Assembly: GCF_014189535.1 (NCBI RefSeq) | Contig: NZ_CP050308.1 | Location: 2,269,501-2,333,500 of the forward strand | Reading direction: 5' to 3' | Length of the DNA: 64,000 bases | DNA from: Rhizobium lusitanum | Lineage (GTDB): Bacteria > Pseudomonadota > Alphaproteobacteria > Rhizobiales > Rhizobiaceae | Shown: piece after piece, positions 38,082 to 48,513 of the stretch | Position numbering within the stretch: position 1 is the stretch's first letter | How the letters are laid out: each line of letters opens with the position of its first letter | The notes under the pieces: model-generated | The model's database searches: none | Told to the model about the DNA's origin: nothing | The model's input: only the letters and a program-made list of their open reading frames with translations | Program-made: the position numbers and the translations under genes

Positions 38082-39911
38082 TCAACCTTCCAGCTCTTCC
38101 CGCAGCATTTCCAGTTCCAGCCATTCCTCTTCCATCTTCAGCACGCTCTCGCGCAGCTTTTCCATCTCGGCCGCCAGCCTGTTGAAGCTCGCCGGATCCT
38201 TGGTGAAGAGGTTGGGGTCGGCCATCTTCTTTTCGCGGGCGGCGATTTCCGCCTCGGCCTTGGCCATTTCCTTCGGCAGATTTTCAAGCGCGAATTTTTG
38301 TTTGAAAGAGAGCTTGACCTTGCCCTTCGAAGCCTCGGCCGCAGGCGCCGAGGACCCGGCCGCCTTGGGCTTCTCAGCCGCCTTTTCAGCCCGCTTGCGC
38401 TCCTCCAGCGCGCCCTTGCGCTGTACGAGCATATCGGAATAACCGCCGGCATATTCGATCCAGCGGCCGTCTGGGTCATCAGGATTGGCGGGCGCGATGG
38501 TCGAGGTCACGGTGCGGTCGAGGAAGTCGCGGTCATGGCTGACGAGGATGACCGTGCCATTAAAGCCGGCGACGATCTCCTGCAGCAGATCCAGCGTCTC
38601 GATGTCGAGATCGTTGGTCGGCTCGTCGAGGATCAGAAGATTGGTCGGCCGCGACAGGATGCGCGCCAGCATCAGCCGGGCACGCTCACCGCCGGAGAGA
38701 TTCCTGATCGGCGTGCGCGCCTGTTCCGGCTGGAAGAGGAATTCCTTCATATAGCCGGTAACATGCCGCTGCTCGCCATTGACCAGCAGGTTCTCGCCGC
38801 GACCGTCGGTCAGATAGTTGGCGAGCGTATCCTCCAGATTGAGCTCCTCGCGCTTCTGGTCGAGGGTGGCGATTTCCAGATTGGTGCCGAGCTTCACATT
38901 GCCGCTGTCCGGCTTCAGCTGGCCCGTCAGCATCTTCAGCAACGTCGTCTTGCCGGCGCCGTTCGGGCCAACGAGGCCGATACAATCGCCGCGATGCACG
39001 CGGATCGAAAACGGCGCGACGATGACGCGCTCGTCATAGGCCTTGGTGATCTTATGTGCTTCGATCACCAGCTTGCCGCTCTCCTGGGCGTCGGCGGCAG
39101 CCCCCTGCACGGAACCCAAGGCGCCCCTATGACCACGATGGCGCGAGCGCATGTCGTGCAATTCACCGAGGCGGCGCATGTTGCGCTTGCGCCGCGCGGT
39201 GACGCCATAGCGCAGCCAATGTTCTTCGCGCTCGATCGCCTTGCCGAGCTTGTGCTGCTCCAGCTCCTCGGCTTCCAGCACCTGGTCGCGCCAGGCTTCG
39301 AAGAATGCAAAGCCGCGATCGAGCCGCCGCGAGGTGCCGCGATCGAGCCAGACGGTCGCCGTCGAGACTTTTTCAAGGAAACGACGGTCGTGCGAGATCA
39401 GCACCAGGGCGCTGCGGGTCTTCTGCAGCTCGCCTTCCAGCCACTCGATGGTCGGCAGATCGAGATGGTTGGTCGGCTCGTCGAGCATAAGGATATCCGG
39501 CTCCGGCGCCAGAACACGGGCAAGTGCCGCGCGGCGCGCTTCGCCACCCGAGAGCGTCTTCGGATCTTCCTCGCCGGTCAGCCCGAGATGCGAGAGCAGA
39601 TAGGTGACACGATAGGGATCGTCGCCCGGCCCAAGCCCGGCCTCAGCATAGGCGGCGACCGTCTTGTAGTCGGCGAAATCCGGTGCCTGCTCGAGATAAC
39701 GCACGGTCGATGACGGATGACGGAAGACTTCGCCGGACTGGGCCTCGACCATGCCGGCGGCGATCTTCAGAAGCGTCGACTTGCCCGAGCCATTGCGGCC
39801 GACCAGGCAGATCTTGTCGCCCGGCTCCACCTGCAGCCCAGCGCCGGCCAGGAGCGGAGCGCCACCGAAGCTCAGGAAGATGTCGTCCAGTTTCAGAATG
39901 GGAGGGGCCAA
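38082..39911 (-). CDS. ABC-F family ATPase (Uup-like)
   Basis: A 609-residue protein with two ABC ATPase domains and no membrane segments. Walker A motifs are GRNGSGKST and GPNGAGKTT, signatures LSGGEARR and LSGGERAR, Walker B LMLDEPTNHLD and LILDEPTNDLD. The C-terminal 80 residues are lysine/glutamate-rich coiled coil as in Uup. ABC-F proteins act on ribosomes or in genome stability rather than transport. It follows the thiamine pyrophosphokinase gene by two bases. Confidence 0.92.
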   Translation of the reverse strand: MAPPILKLDDIFLSFGGAPLLAGAGLQVEPGDKICLVGRNGSGKSTLLKIAAGMVEAQSGEVFRHPSSTVRYLEQAPDFADYKTVAAYAEAGLGPGDDPYRVTYLLSHLGLTGEEDPKTLSGGEARRAALARVLAPEPDILMLDEPTNHLDLPTIEWLEGELQKTRSALVLISHDRRFLEKVSTATVWLDRGTSRRLDRGFAFFEAWRDQVLEAEELEQHKLGKAIEREEHWLRYGVTARRKRNMRRLGELHDMRSRHRGHRGALGSVQGAAADAQESGKLVIEAHKITKAYDERVIVAPFSIRVHRGDCIGLVGPNGAGKTTLLKMLTGQLKPDSGNVKLGTNLEIATLDQKREELNLEDTLANYLTDGRGENLLVNGEQRHVTGYMKEFLFQPEQARTPIRNLSGGERARLMLARILSRPTNLLILDEPTNDLDIETLDLLQEIVAGFNGTVILVSHDRDFLDRTVTSTIAPANPDDPDGRWIEYAGGYSDMLVQRKGALEERKRAEKAAEKPKAAGSSAPAAEASKGKVKLSFKQKFALENLPKEMAKAEAEIAAREKKMADPNLFTKDPASFNRLAAEMEKLRESVLKMEEEWLELEMLREELEG

Positions 39912-39913
39912 GA

Positions 39914-40567
39914 TCAGACTCCGGTAAGGTCATAAGGGCGCGCAAGGACGATCGCCCTGCCGCTGCCGAGCGAAAGGCGCACAGGGCCTTCCGCGACATT
40001 GGAAATGGTGCGCGACGCCCCGAAGGGCAGATGGAAATCGCGCAAGGGATAGTGGGCATTGTGAATGAAGAGGCCCGTCAGGTCGCTGAAGCCGAGAACG
40101 GAAAACAGCGAGCCGGGGGGCAACGCCAGATCCATGTCGCCCGGCAGCAGCGGCACCGCCTCTTCGTCACCCGAGGTCAGCAGCACGTCGAAGCCTTTTT
40201 CGGCAAGCTGAATGCCGTAGAGCAGATGCTGGATCGCATGATCCGAACGCTCTCCGCCCATGGCGCCGACAAGGATCAGCCGCTTAGCGCCGCGATCGAT
40301 CGCCTCGGTGATGGCGATCTCGCCATCCGTCGCCGCCTTCGCCGCCGGATAGGGCTGCTTCGGCACGCCAGGAAAAGCGCCGCGCAGGTCCGCTGGCGTC
40401 GAGTCGAAATCGCCGACCCAGACTTCAGGCGTCGCATTCAGCGCCACGGCGTGGCGCATGCCGCCATCCGCCGCGATGAAACGGCTGCCGGCCGTCGCCG
40501 CGCGCAGCCGGTCCGTGAGGCGCAGCTCGCCGCCGAGGAGGATGGTGAAGGTCGTGGATTGGCTCAT
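39914..40567 (-). CDS. thiN: Thiamine pyrophosphokinase
   Basis: A 217-residue thiamine pyrophosphokinase, which makes the coenzyme TPP from thiamine and ATP. Motifs are AADGGMRHA, VWVGDFDS, DGEIAITEAI and GAMGGERSDHAIQH, all typical of the family, and a C-terminal beta domain. It lies next to the ABC-F gene and about 2.5 kb from the thiBPQ thiamine importer, which would supply its substrate. The TPP riboswitch controls only the importer; none is seen before this gene. Confidence 0.93.
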   Translation of the reverse strand: MSQSTTFTILLGGELRLTDRLRAATAGSRFIAADGGMRHAVALNATPEVWVGDFDSTPADLRGAFPGVPKQPYPAAKAATDGEIAITEAIDRGAKRLILVGAMGGERSDHAIQHLLYGIQLAEKGFDVLLTSGDEEAVPLLPGDMDLALPPGSLFSVLGFSDLTGLFIHNAHYPLRDFHLPFGASRTISNVAEGPVRLSLGSGRAIVLARPYDLTGV

Positions 40568-40632
40568 GCGCCAAGCCCATAGCGCAAAGACATGTCCCTA
40601 GGGAAGAGCGCTGTTTGGAGCCAAGCCGGCAT

Positions 40633-41160
40633 TCAGTCGGCGGTTTCCTTGAGACGCGTCTGAAAAGCATGCTCGTAGCCGCCGATGAAGCGGTCGAACA
40701 GATGCGAAAAGGCCTCGATATCCTCGGCCGACCAATCCGCAAGGATGCTTTCGATGAGCGCGAACTTCTGCGCCTGGATTTCGGCGAGCAACCTTTGCCC
40801 GAGCGTGGTCAGCACCACGACGATGCGCCGCGCATCCGCCTGCGATGCCTTGCGGCGCAGCACGCCTCGGGTCACCATCTCGGCGACGATGCGGCTTGCC
40901 CGCGAGGGGTCGATGCGCAGGATCTCGGCGATTGCCCCGACGGTCACTTCACCGGACACTTCCGCCCGCCTGACGGCATCGATGACGTCCAGATGCGAAA
41001 GCTCCAGCCCCGGCGCAACGTTCTGGATCGCCAGCCGCCCGATCATGCGGCGGCCCGTCATTAGGCGCATACGCGTCATCACCTGGCCGATGCGCAGCAG
41101 GTTCTCGTCTTCAGGCAGCGGCGTCGCTTCAATTTCTCGTGTGGTCGTTGCTGATGTCAT
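40633..41160 (-). CDS. MarR family transcriptional regulator
   Basis: A 175-residue MarR-type winged-helix regulator. The DNA-binding region includes VGAIAEILRIDPSRASRIVAEMVTRGVLRRKA and a wing with DARRIVVVLT. It is divergent from an MFS exporter gene, and a 20-bp inverted repeat overlaps the exporter promoter, so it likely represses the exporter and responds to its substrate. Confidence 0.9.
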   Translation of the reverse strand: MTSATTTREIEATPLPEDENLLRIGQVMTRMRLMTGRRMIGRLAIQNVAPGLELSHLDVIDAVRRAEVSGEVTVGAIAEILRIDPSRASRIVAEMVTRGVLRRKASQADARRIVVVLTTLGQRLLAEIQAQKFALIESILADWSAEDIEAFSHLFDRFIGGYEHAFQTRLKETAD

Positions 41161-41201
41161 TCCGCCAGCATATCAAAGATGGGCAGACATTAAAATATGC
41201 A

Positions 41202-41221
41202 AACGGCATTCATCTGCCGTT
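41202..41221. promoter_or_regulatory. MarR operator overlapping the MFS promoter
   Basis: AACGGCA and TGCCGTT form perfect 7-bp arms around a 6-base centre. The right arm runs into a TTGACA -35 hexamer (41220-41225), with a TATATT-like -10 near 41245, pointing toward the MFS gene. MarR binding here would block RNA polymerase. Confidence 0.65.
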
Positions 41222-41323
41222 GACAATTATATGCCAATAGCACATATATTGCCCTGCAACATGTTGCCCTCGAATAGCCTACCCGAAAGCAAGATGCTGC
41301 GGATTCAGGAACTGGAGCGACCC

Positions 41324-42913
41324 ATGCCCGTTCGGTCGAACGCGCGGCACTCCAGGCAAGCTCGGATTTCTCGTTCCATGGACATGCAGACCACGCCCGC
41401 GCCGCTCGTTGCGGATCACCGCCGCCGGCTTATCCTCTTCTTCTTCCTGATGACCGCCATGTTCATGGCAACGCTCGACAACCAGATCGTATCGACGGCG
41501 CTGCCGACGATCGTCGGCGAATTCGGGCATCTGGAACGCTTCGGCTGGATCGGCTCTGCCTATCTGCTGTCCCTTTCTGCCGTCATGCCGGTCTACGGCA
41601 AGCTCGGCGACCTCTTCGGCCGCAAGTATGTGATGATGACCGCGATCGCGATCTTCACCGTCGGCTCGGCCGTCTGCGGTCTTGCGGTGTCGATGGATAC
41701 GCTGATCGCCGCCCGCGTCCTGCAGGGTCTTGGCGGCGGCGGCATCCTGGTGTCGATCTTCGCCGTCAACGCCGACCTCTTCGAGCCGCGTGAGCGCGCA
41801 CGCTACCAGAGCTATTCCAGCCTGGTCTTGATGGCATCGGGTGCCATCGGCCCCGTTCTCGGCGGCACGATGAGCGACCTCTTCGGCTGGCGCTCGATCT
41901 TCCTCGTCAACGTGCCGATCGGCTTCATTGTGCTCACCGGCCTCGCCTTCATGCTGCCTTACCGCAAGCCGGCCCGTAAGCCGAAGATCGACTATGCCGG
42001 CGCGATCCTGCTGGCGCTCACCACCACCAGCATCGTGCTTGCCGCCGACGGTACGGAACTCTTCGGTTCGCTGCTGTCGCCGCAATGCCTTGGGATCATC
42101 GCCTTCGGGGCGCTCTGCGCGGTCGCCTGGGTCTTCGTTGAGCGCCGCGCGCCGGAGCCGATCGTGCCGCTAACGCTGTTCCGCAACCCGACCTTCGGCC
42201 TGCTCCTGATTATCTCCATTACCAGCGGCGCCGTTGCGATCGGCATGGTCAACTATTTCGCACTCTTCCTGCAAACGACGACCGGCCTGTCGCCGTCGGT
42301 GGCGGGTCTGCTCTTCATCCTGTTGACCGGCGGCATCGTCTGCGGCTCACTTTCGGCCGGCCGGCTGATTTCGGCCAGGGGCCGCTACAAGCCCTTTGCG
42401 ATTGCCAGCGCCGCCTGCAGCACTATCGCCTTCGCAACACTGGCACAGGTTCATGCAGGTACGCCGATCGCCTTTATCGGCGCCCTGATGCTGCTGCATG
42501 GCATCGGCATCGGCCTGGCTCAGCAGGTGCCGGTCATCGGCATCCAGAACACCGCCGCCAGTCGTGACGTCGGAGCGGCGACCGGCGCCGTCACGCTGTC
42601 GCGCATGGGCGGCGCCTCCATCGCCATCTCCATCTACGGCGCCATCATCGCCGCCAAGCTCGGCAATGTCGGCGTCTCCATTCCCGGCGTCACCAACATC
42701 AAGGAACTGACGCCGAAGATGATGGCCGCCCTGCCGGACGCCACGCGCGAAGCGGTCGCCAGCGCCTATGCCAGCGCCTTCAGCCCGCTGTTCATGACGG
42801 CCGCCGCCATCTGCCTTGTCGGCCTGCTGACCTCGATCACGCTGAAGAACGTCCAGCTCCCGAGCGCCACCAAGAAGCTCGATAGCCAGGCCGCCGCTCA
42901 CGCCGCCGAGTAA
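41324..42913 (+). CDS. MFS multidrug transporter (DHA2, 14-TM type)
   Basis: A 529-residue major facilitator. The motif LDNQIVSTALPTIVGEFG in the first helix is diagnostic of the drug:H+ antiporter-2 family, and GKLGDLFGRKYVMM is the loop 2-3 signature. About 14 membrane segments fit the length. ATG 41324 is chosen because GGAG lies seven bases upstream; the open frame extends far back through the divergent MarR gene as shadow, and ATG 41378 is an alternative. It is probably induced when the adjacent MarR releases its operator. Confidence 0.9.
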   Translation: MPVRSNARHSRQARISRSMDMQTTPAPLVADHRRRLILFFFLMTAMFMATLDNQIVSTALPTIVGEFGHLERFGWIGSAYLLSLSAVMPVYGKLGDLFGRKYVMMTAIAIFTVGSAVCGLAVSMDTLIAARVLQGLGGGGILVSIFAVNADLFEPRERARYQSYSSLVLMASGAIGPVLGGTMSDLFGWRSIFLVNVPIGFIVLTGLAFMLPYRKPARKPKIDYAGAILLALTTTSIVLAADGTELFGSLLSPQCLGIIAFGALCAVAWVFVERRAPEPIVPLTLFRNPTFGLLLIISITSGAVAIGMVNYFALFLQTTTGLSPSVAGLLFILLTGGIVCGSLSAGRLISARGRYKPFAIASAACSTIAFATLAQVHAGTPIAFIGALMLLHGIGIGLAQQVPVIGIQNTAASRDVGAATGAVTLSRMGGASIAISIYGAIIAAKLGNVGVSIPGVTNIKELTPKMMAALPDATREAVASAYASAFSPLFMTAAAICLVGLLTSITLKNVQLPSATKKLDSQAAAHAAE

Positions 42914-42984
42914 GCTGCGCATCCTCGCAATCGACAAGGGGGCACCCCCTTGTCATCCCCTCGTCACGGGGCTAAACCTGCCAA

Positions 42985-43090
42985 CGCTCTAACGGGGTGC
43001 CTTATGTCTTTCAAAGACATCTGGCTGAGAGGCCTTCACCGGCCAACCCGCGGAACCTGATCCGGCTAACACCGGCGGAGGGATTAGACG
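42985..43090 (+). ncRNA. TPP riboswitch (THI element) of thiBPQ
   Basis: The conserved parts are in order: ACGGGGTGCC (from about 42992), CTGAGA (43025-43030), then ACCCGCGGAACCTGATC and GGCTAACACCGGCGGAGGGA. This is the thiamine pyrophosphate aptamer, placed 60 bp before the thiB start. Binding of TPP should lower importer expression. Boundaries are approximate; no clear intrinsic terminator follows, so translational control is likely. Confidence 0.95.
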
Positions 43091-43149
43091 CGTGACGAAA
43101 TCATAGCGCCCTTTTCCCGTTCAAGACGAAACCAAGAGGAGGCGCTGCC

Positions 43150-44177
43150 ATGCCCAACCGATCGCTGATGACATTCTTTGCCGGGCTGGCCTTTGCCACC
43201 GGCACCACCTTTTTGCCGCGCAGGCCGCAGAGGCCGCCGACAAGACGCTCACCATCTATACCTATGAAAGCTTCACCGCCGAGTGGGGTCCCGGCGCCAA
43301 GGTCAAGGCCGCCTTCGAGAAGACCTGCGGCTGCACGGTCAACTACGTCAGCGTCACCGATGGCGTGGCGCTGCTCTCCCGGCTGAAGCTGGAGGGCGCG
43401 GGCACCAAGGCCGACGTCGTTCTCGGCCTCGACACCAACCTCGTCGACGAGGCCAAGGACACAGGCCTGTTCGACACTAGCGGCGTCGATACATCCGCCC
43501 TCAAGGTCCCAGGTGATTTCAAGGACGATGTTTTCGTGCCCTATGACTACGGCCATTTCGCCGTGATCTATGACACCCAGACCATCAAGAACCCGCCGAA
43601 GAGCCTGAAGGAACTGGTCGAGGGCGATCCGTCGCAGAAGATCGTCATCGAGGACCCGCGCACTTCGACGCCGGGCCTCGGTCTGCTGCTCTGGGTCAAA
43701 TCGGTCTATGGCGACAAGGCCGCCGACGCCTGGACGAAGCTCAAGGGCCGCATCCTGACGGTGACGCCCGGCTGGTCGGAAGCCTATGGCCTCTTCACCA
43801 AGGGCGAAGCGCCGATGGTGCTCTCCTATACGACCTCACCGGCCTATCACATGATCGAGGAGAAGACCGACCGCTATCAGGCGGCCTCCTTCTCCGAAGG
43901 ACATTACATCCAGATCGAAGTGGCCGGCCTGATCAAGTCGTCGCCGAACAAGGATCTTGCTCGCGACTTCCTGAAGTTCATGGTCACGCCGGGCTTCCAG
44001 GACACAATCCCGACCAACAACTGGATGATGCCGGTCTCCGCCACCTCCGAGCCGCTGCCGGATGCCTTCAGCAAGCTGGTCGTTCCCGCCAAGACCTTCC
44101 TGATGAGCCCGGATGTCGTCGAGAAGAACCGCAAGGCCTGGATCGACGAATGGCTAACGGCCACCAGCACCAACTGA
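43150..44177 (+). pseudogene. thiB: Thiamine-binding periplasmic protein ThiB, frameshifted in the signal region
   Basis: ThiB delivers thiamine or TPP to the ThiPQ importer. The first frame begins at ATG 43150 (GAGGAGG upstream) with a signal peptide [22 protein letters not shown]. The rest lies in another frame: [20 protein letters not shown] continues to the end at 44177. Inserting one G after 43215 joins the two into a normal signal peptide with cleavage near AEA and a protein of about 342 residues. The downstream genes are intact, so a sequence error is likely. Confidence 0.85.
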
Positions 44178-44184
44178 CACCGAC

Positions 44185-45825
44185 ATGATACTGACGGCGC
44201 CTGAGAGACGACATGCCATAGCCGGCGGGGCATTCAGCCTTGCCGGCATCGCCGTCTTCATCGGCCTCGCCATCATCATCCTGCTTGCCGCCGGCATCGG
44301 ATCCGGCGGCGGCAATCCACTCGCAGACCCCTATCTTCTCCGCGTGTTGCGCTTCACCCTGCTGCAGGCGACGCTCTCCACCCTGCTCTCCATCCTTTTT
44401 GCGATCCCGGTTGCCCGCTCCCTGGCACGACAGCCGCGGTTCCCCGGTCGGCTCTGGCTGATCCGGCTGATGGCCGTTCCCATGGGCCTGCCGGTGCTGA
44501 TCGGCGCGCTCGGCCTGCTCGGCATCTGGGGGCGCCAGGGCATTCTCAATCAGGCGCTGGCGAGGCTTGGCCTGTCGCAGCCGATCAGCATCTACGGGCT
44601 GACGGGCATCCTCTTGGCGCATGTCTTCTTCAACCTGCCACTGGCGGCCCGCCTGATGTTGGCCGGGCTCGAACGCGTGCCGGCGGAATATTGGCTGATG
44701 GCCGGCGGGCTCGGCATGCGCCCTGGCTCCGTCTTCCGCTTCATCGAATGGCCGGTGCTGCGCGGCCTGATCCCCGGTATCGCCGGCCTGATCTTCATGC
44801 TCTGCGCCACCAGCTTCACGCTGGTGCTGACGCTTGGCGGCGGCCCGGCAGCAACGACGATCGAGGTGGCGATCTACCAGGCGCTCCGCTTCGATTTCGA
44901 TCCCGGCCGCGCCGTCACATTGTCACTGCTACAGATCGTCGTCACAGCCGCTATTCTCGGCGCCATGGCGCTAACGCCAGCGCCGGACGAGCACGGGTTG
45001 ACGAGCGGTCGTGCAACGCGGCGCACCGACGGGACATTGCCTGCCGCACGATGGACCGACGGCGCGCTGCTGCTGATCGCCGCCCTGTTTATCGGCCTGC
45101 CGCTCGCCTCGGTGGTCGTCACCGGCCTCAAGGCCGATCTTCTGAAACTCGTCAGCCAGACGATCTTCCTGCAGGCAACCGCAACGAGCCTTGCCATCGC
45201 TCTTGCCGCCGGTCTTCTGGCGGTGCTGACCTCCTTCGCCATCGTCCGCGCCCGTGCGACCATATCGACCGAACGCCGGAAAACACCCGGCCTGCGCGGG
45301 CTGACCATCGGTTTGAGCGGCACCTCCTCGCTGGTCCTCCTGGTGCCGCCGATCGTACTGGCAACCGGATGGTTCCTGGCGCTGCGGCCGCTCGGCGACC
45401 CCGCCCGCTTCGCCGCCCTGCTAATCATCGTCATCAACGCCCTGATGGCGCTACCCTTCGTCATCCGCGTCATCGAACCGGCCTATATCATCCACCGCCG
45501 CCACACGGAGCGCCTCGCCGCCAGTCTCGGGCTTACCGGTCTTGCACGGCTGCGCCTCATCGACTGGCCTGGCCTGCGCAAACCCTTCTTCACCGCCCTC
45601 TCCTTCGCCATGGCGCTGTCGCTTGGCGATCTCGGCGCCGTCGCCCTTTTTGGTTCCGATAGCCTGATGACCCTGCCATGGCTGGTCTACAGCAAGCTCG
45701 GCAGCTACCGCACCAACGATGCCGACGGGCTTGCTTTCATCCTGGGGCTGGTATGTCTTCTGCTGACCATTGCCGGCACGACCGGACAGGGCAGGCATGA
45801 GGATGAAGGCAGGCGGAATGACTGA
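44185..45825 (+). CDS. thiP: Thiamine ABC transporter permease
   Basis: A 546-residue fused permease with about 12 membrane segments and two ABC permease domains. EAA-like loops are [24 protein letters not shown] and [21 protein letters not shown]. Such a double permease works with one binding protein and one ATPase. It starts seven bases after thiB and overlaps the thiQ start by eight bases, forming a TPP-riboswitch-controlled operon. Confidence 0.93.
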   Translation: MILTAPERRHAIAGGAFSLAGIAVFIGLAIIILLAAGIGSGGGNPLADPYLLRVLRFTLLQATLSTLLSILFAIPVARSLARQPRFPGRLWLIRLMAVPMGLPVLIGALGLLGIWGRQGILNQALARLGLSQPISIYGLTGILLAHVFFNLPLAARLMLAGLERVPAEYWLMAGGLGMRPGSVFRFIEWPVLRGLIPGIAGLIFMLCATSFTLVLTLGGGPAATTIEVAIYQALRFDFDPGRAVTLSLLQIVVTAAILGAMALTPAPDEHGLTSGRATRRTDGTLPAARWTDGALLLIAALFIGLPLASVVVTGLKADLLKLVSQTIFLQATATSLAIALAAGLLAVLTSFAIVRARATISTERRKTPGLRGLTIGLSGTSSLVLLVPPIVLATGWFLALRPLGDPARFAALLIIVINALMALPFVIRVIEPAYIIHRRHTERLAASLGLTGLARLRLIDWPGLRKPFFTALSFAMALSLGDLGAVALFGSDSLMTLPWLVYSKLGSYRTNDADGLAFILGLVCLLLTIAGTTGQGRHEDEGRRND

Positions 45826-46546
45826 CGGGCAGAACATGGCGGAACAGAGCATCGCGATGACCGGCGTCGAGCTGCGGCTCGGCACGCATGATTTCCGCTT
45901 CGACTGCGATCTGCCGCACGGCAAGATCATCGCCATCACCGGCCCATCCGGATCGGGCAAGTCGACCTTCCTCAATCTGCTCGCCGGCTTCGAGACGCCG
46001 GACCGTGGCCGCATCCTGCTCGCCGGGCAGGATGCGACAGGCCTGCATCCTTCCGAGCGGCCGGTATCGCTGGTCTTCCAGGACAACAACCTCTTTTCCC
46101 ATCTCGATCTCTTCACCAATGTCGGGCTGGGCATCAGCCCATCGCTAAAACTCACGGCGGACGACCGGAAACGGATTTCGGAGGCGCTAGCGCGTGTCGG
46201 GCTTGCCGGTTTCGAACGGCGCAAACCGGGCACGCTCTCCGGCGGCGAGCGGCAACGTACCGCTTTCGCCCGGGCGCTGGTGCGCGACAAGCCGATCCTG
46301 TTGCTCGACGAGCCCTTCGCCGCGCTTGACCCCGGCCTGCGATCCGGCATGGCCGAACTTCTGACCACGCTCCACCGCGAAACCGGCAATACGGTGCTGA
46401 TCGTCTCGCACGATCCCTCGGAAGTCCGGCGCCTCGCCGATCACGCCGTCTTCATCGACGGCGGCGCGATCCGGCTTTCGGCGCCCATCGACCGCTTCCT
46501 GACACAGGACAACATCCCGGCACTGACCACATTTTTACAGCATTAA
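45818..46546 (+). CDS. thiQ: Thiamine ABC transporter ATP-binding protein
   Basis: A 242-residue ATPase with Walker [11 protein letters not shown]-loop [14 protein letters not shown], signature [15 protein letters not shown], Walker [13 protein letters not shown] and switch histidine IVSHDP. The length is right for ThiQ, which lacks the long C-terminal domain of sugar ATPases. ATG 45818 lies within the thiP end (ATGACTGA), showing translational coupling; ATG 45836 is an alternative start. Confidence 0.92.
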   Translation: MTDGQNMAEQSIAMTGVELRLGTHDFRFDCDLPHGKIIAITGPSGSGKSTFLNLLAGFETPDRGRILLAGQDATGLHPSERPVSLVFQDNNLFSHLDLFTNVGLGISPSLKLTADDRKRISEALARVGLAGFERRKPGTLSGGERQRTAFARALVRDKPILLLDEPFAALDPGLRSGMAELLTTLHRETGNTVLIVSHDPSEVRRLADHAVFIDGGAIRLSAPIDRFLTQDNIPALTTFLQH

Positions 46547-46816
46547 GCGCAATGCAGCATTTCAGCGGCGATTTTGCCTTAATTTTGTCGCGGCATCCGG
46601 CTGAAAGTCCTCGTAAATGCTTGCCAAAATACAACGCAGTCACAATTAAGCGGAGTCTCGCTATGCAACGGCTGCCGAAATCGGCTACAGCAAAAGCTCG
46701 GATCATCCGGTTGAACTCAGGTCTGATCGCGGTGGATGCAACCTTAGACGACACGCGGCTATGATCGGCCCGGTTATGATCAAGCAAGTTTGGCGCCCAG
46801 CCGGTATGGCAGCGAA

Positions 46817-48349
46817 ATGAGTGGGATACAGGTACTGAAGCAGAGCAAGCACGCAGGACGAAGGATCAGTGCGACTACTGCGGCCCATGCGCGCCGCCTC
46901 GCTCTCGTCTTTCTTGCCGCGACGGTGCTCAACAGCTGCCAGACGGTGATGGATCAGTCCTATCAGCCGAACGTGTCGCCTTCCGCCAATCCGCAGATCG
47001 TGTCCGAAGTGCAGAAGAACGATCCGCGCGCGCAGATGGGCGCCCGCGAGCATCCACGCATTCTGGCGAGCTACGGCGGCGAGTACAAGGACGCAAAGAC
47101 CGAGCGCCTCGTTGCCCGCATCGCCGGCGCGCTGACCAGCGTTTCGGAAAACCCGCAGCAGTCCTACCGCATCACCATCCTGAATTCGCCCTCGATCAAC
47201 GCCTTCGCGCTGCCCGGCGGCTATCTCTACGTCACGCGCGGCCTGCTGGCGCTTGCCAATGACGCCTCGGAAGTCGCCGCCGTGTTGTCGCATGAGATGG
47301 CGCATGTCACGGCCAATCACGGTATCGAGCGTCAGAAGCGCGAAGAGGCCGAGGTCATCGCCAGCCGTGTCGTCGCTGAGGTCCTATCCAGCGATCTCGC
47401 CGGCAAGCAGGCGCTTGCGCGCGGCAAGCTGCGCCTTGCCGCCTTCTCGCGCCAGCAGGAGCTGCAGGCCGACGAGATCGGCATCCGCACGCTCGGCCAG
47501 GCCGGCTACGACCCTTACGCCGCCTCCCGCTTCCTCAACGCCATGGAAGACTACAGCCGCTTCATGACGGCGAACTCCGACGCCGACCAGAGCCTGGACT
47601 TCCTGTCGAGCCATCCGAGCACGCCGCAGCGCATCGATCTCGCCAAGGCGCATGCCCGCGAATTCGGCGAGGAAGGCAAGGTCGGCGACACCGGCCGCGA
47701 TTATTACCTCAACGGTATCGATGGCCTGCTCTATGGCGACAGCCCGGAGGAAGGCTATGTGCGCGGCCAGACCTTCCTGCATGGCGGGCTTGGCATCCGC
47801 TTCGACGTGCCGCCCGAATTCCGCATCGACAACAAGGTCGAAGCGGTGATGGCAACCGGCCCCGGCGATATCGCCGTCCGCTTCGACGGCGTTGCCGACA
47901 GCCAGAACCAGAACCTGACGAATTATATTTCCAGCGGCTGGGTCACCGGCCTCGACCCGACATCGATCAAGTCGATCACGGTCAACGGCATGGAAGCGGC
48001 AACCGCGCGCGCTTCGGCCGACCGCTGGGATTTCGATGTCACCGTGGTGCGTGACCGCGCGCAGATCTTCCGCTTCCTGACGGCGGTGCCGAAAGGCAGC
48101 ATCACCCAGCTCGAGCAGACGGCCGATGTGCTGCGCTCAAGCTTCCGGCACATGACACCGGAGGAAGCCTCGTCGCTGAAGCCGCTGCGCGTGCGCGTCG
48201 TCACCGTCAAGGCGGGAGATACGATCACCACGCTCGCCGCCCGTATGATGGGCACCGACCGCAAGCTCGATCTCTTCAAGCTGATCAATGCGTTGCCGAC
48301 CGGCGCATCGATTGCACCCGGCGACAAGGTCAAGATTATCTCGGAATAG
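46817..48349 (+). CDS. M48 family metalloprotease lipoprotein with LysM-like C-terminus
   Basis: A 510-residue predicted envelope protease. A hydrophobic segment ends at LNSC, a probable lipobox. The zinc protease motif HEMAH is in VLSHEMAHVTANH, and ELQADEIGIRTLGQAGYDP supplies the third ligand glutamate. The last 50 residues (VVTVKAGDTITTLAARMMG to APGDKVKIISE) form a LysM-like wall-binding module. Related proteases (BepA/LoiP) handle outer-membrane quality control. The open frame extends to a TTG at 46790, but ATG 46817 is preferred. The 270-bp gap before it holds only a short doubtful ORF. Confidence 0.87.
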   Translation: MSGIQVLKQSKHAGRRISATTAAHARRLALVFLAATVLNSCQTVMDQSYQPNVSPSANPQIVSEVQKNDPRAQMGAREHPRILASYGGEYKDAKTERLVARIAGALTSVSENPQQSYRITILNSPSINAFALPGGYLYVTRGLLALANDASEVAAVLSHEMAHVTANHGIERQKREEAEVIASRVVAEVLSSDLAGKQALARGKLRLAAFSRQQELQADEIGIRTLGQAGYDPYAASRFLNAMEDYSRFMTANSDADQSLDFLSSHPSTPQRIDLAKAHAREFGEEGKVGDTGRDYYLNGIDGLLYGDSPEEGYVRGQTFLHGGLGIRFDVPPEFRIDNKVEAVMATGPGDIAVRFDGVADSQNQNLTNYISSGWVTGLDPTSIKSITVNGMEAATARASADRWDFDVTVVRDRAQIFRFLTAVPKGSITQLEQTADVLRSSFRHMTPEEASSLKPLRVRVVTVKAGDTITTLAARMMGTDRKLDLFKLINALPTGASIAPGDKVKIISE

Positions 48350-48373
48350 GGGGAACCTCGGCTTCACCCCAAC

Positions 48374-48496
48374 GGGGAGAAGGTGCGCTGCGAGCGCAGA
48401 TGAGGATATTGCCGAGGCGCTACCCTTCACCCACGTCCAAGGCGGTAGGAACGAACGCTCCTCGTCCCGTTACCACCCTCCAGGCACCTTCTCCCC
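48374..48496. repeat. Long inverted repeat (rhizobial intergenic element)
   Basis: GGGGAGAAGGTGC (48374-48386) and GCACCTTCTCCCC (48484-48496) are perfect 13-bp inverted arms separated by 97 bp. They fill the gap between the convergent protease and rpoH2 genes. Ends of this kind are typical of dispersed rhizobial mosaic elements. Confidence 0.6.
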
Positions 48497-48513
48497 GAGG
48501 GGAGAACGGTTTG

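Noticed and set aside
46552..46764. Possible 70-codon gene after thiQ
   Set aside because: It has no ribosome site, no recognisable feature and unremarkable composition; not enough support.
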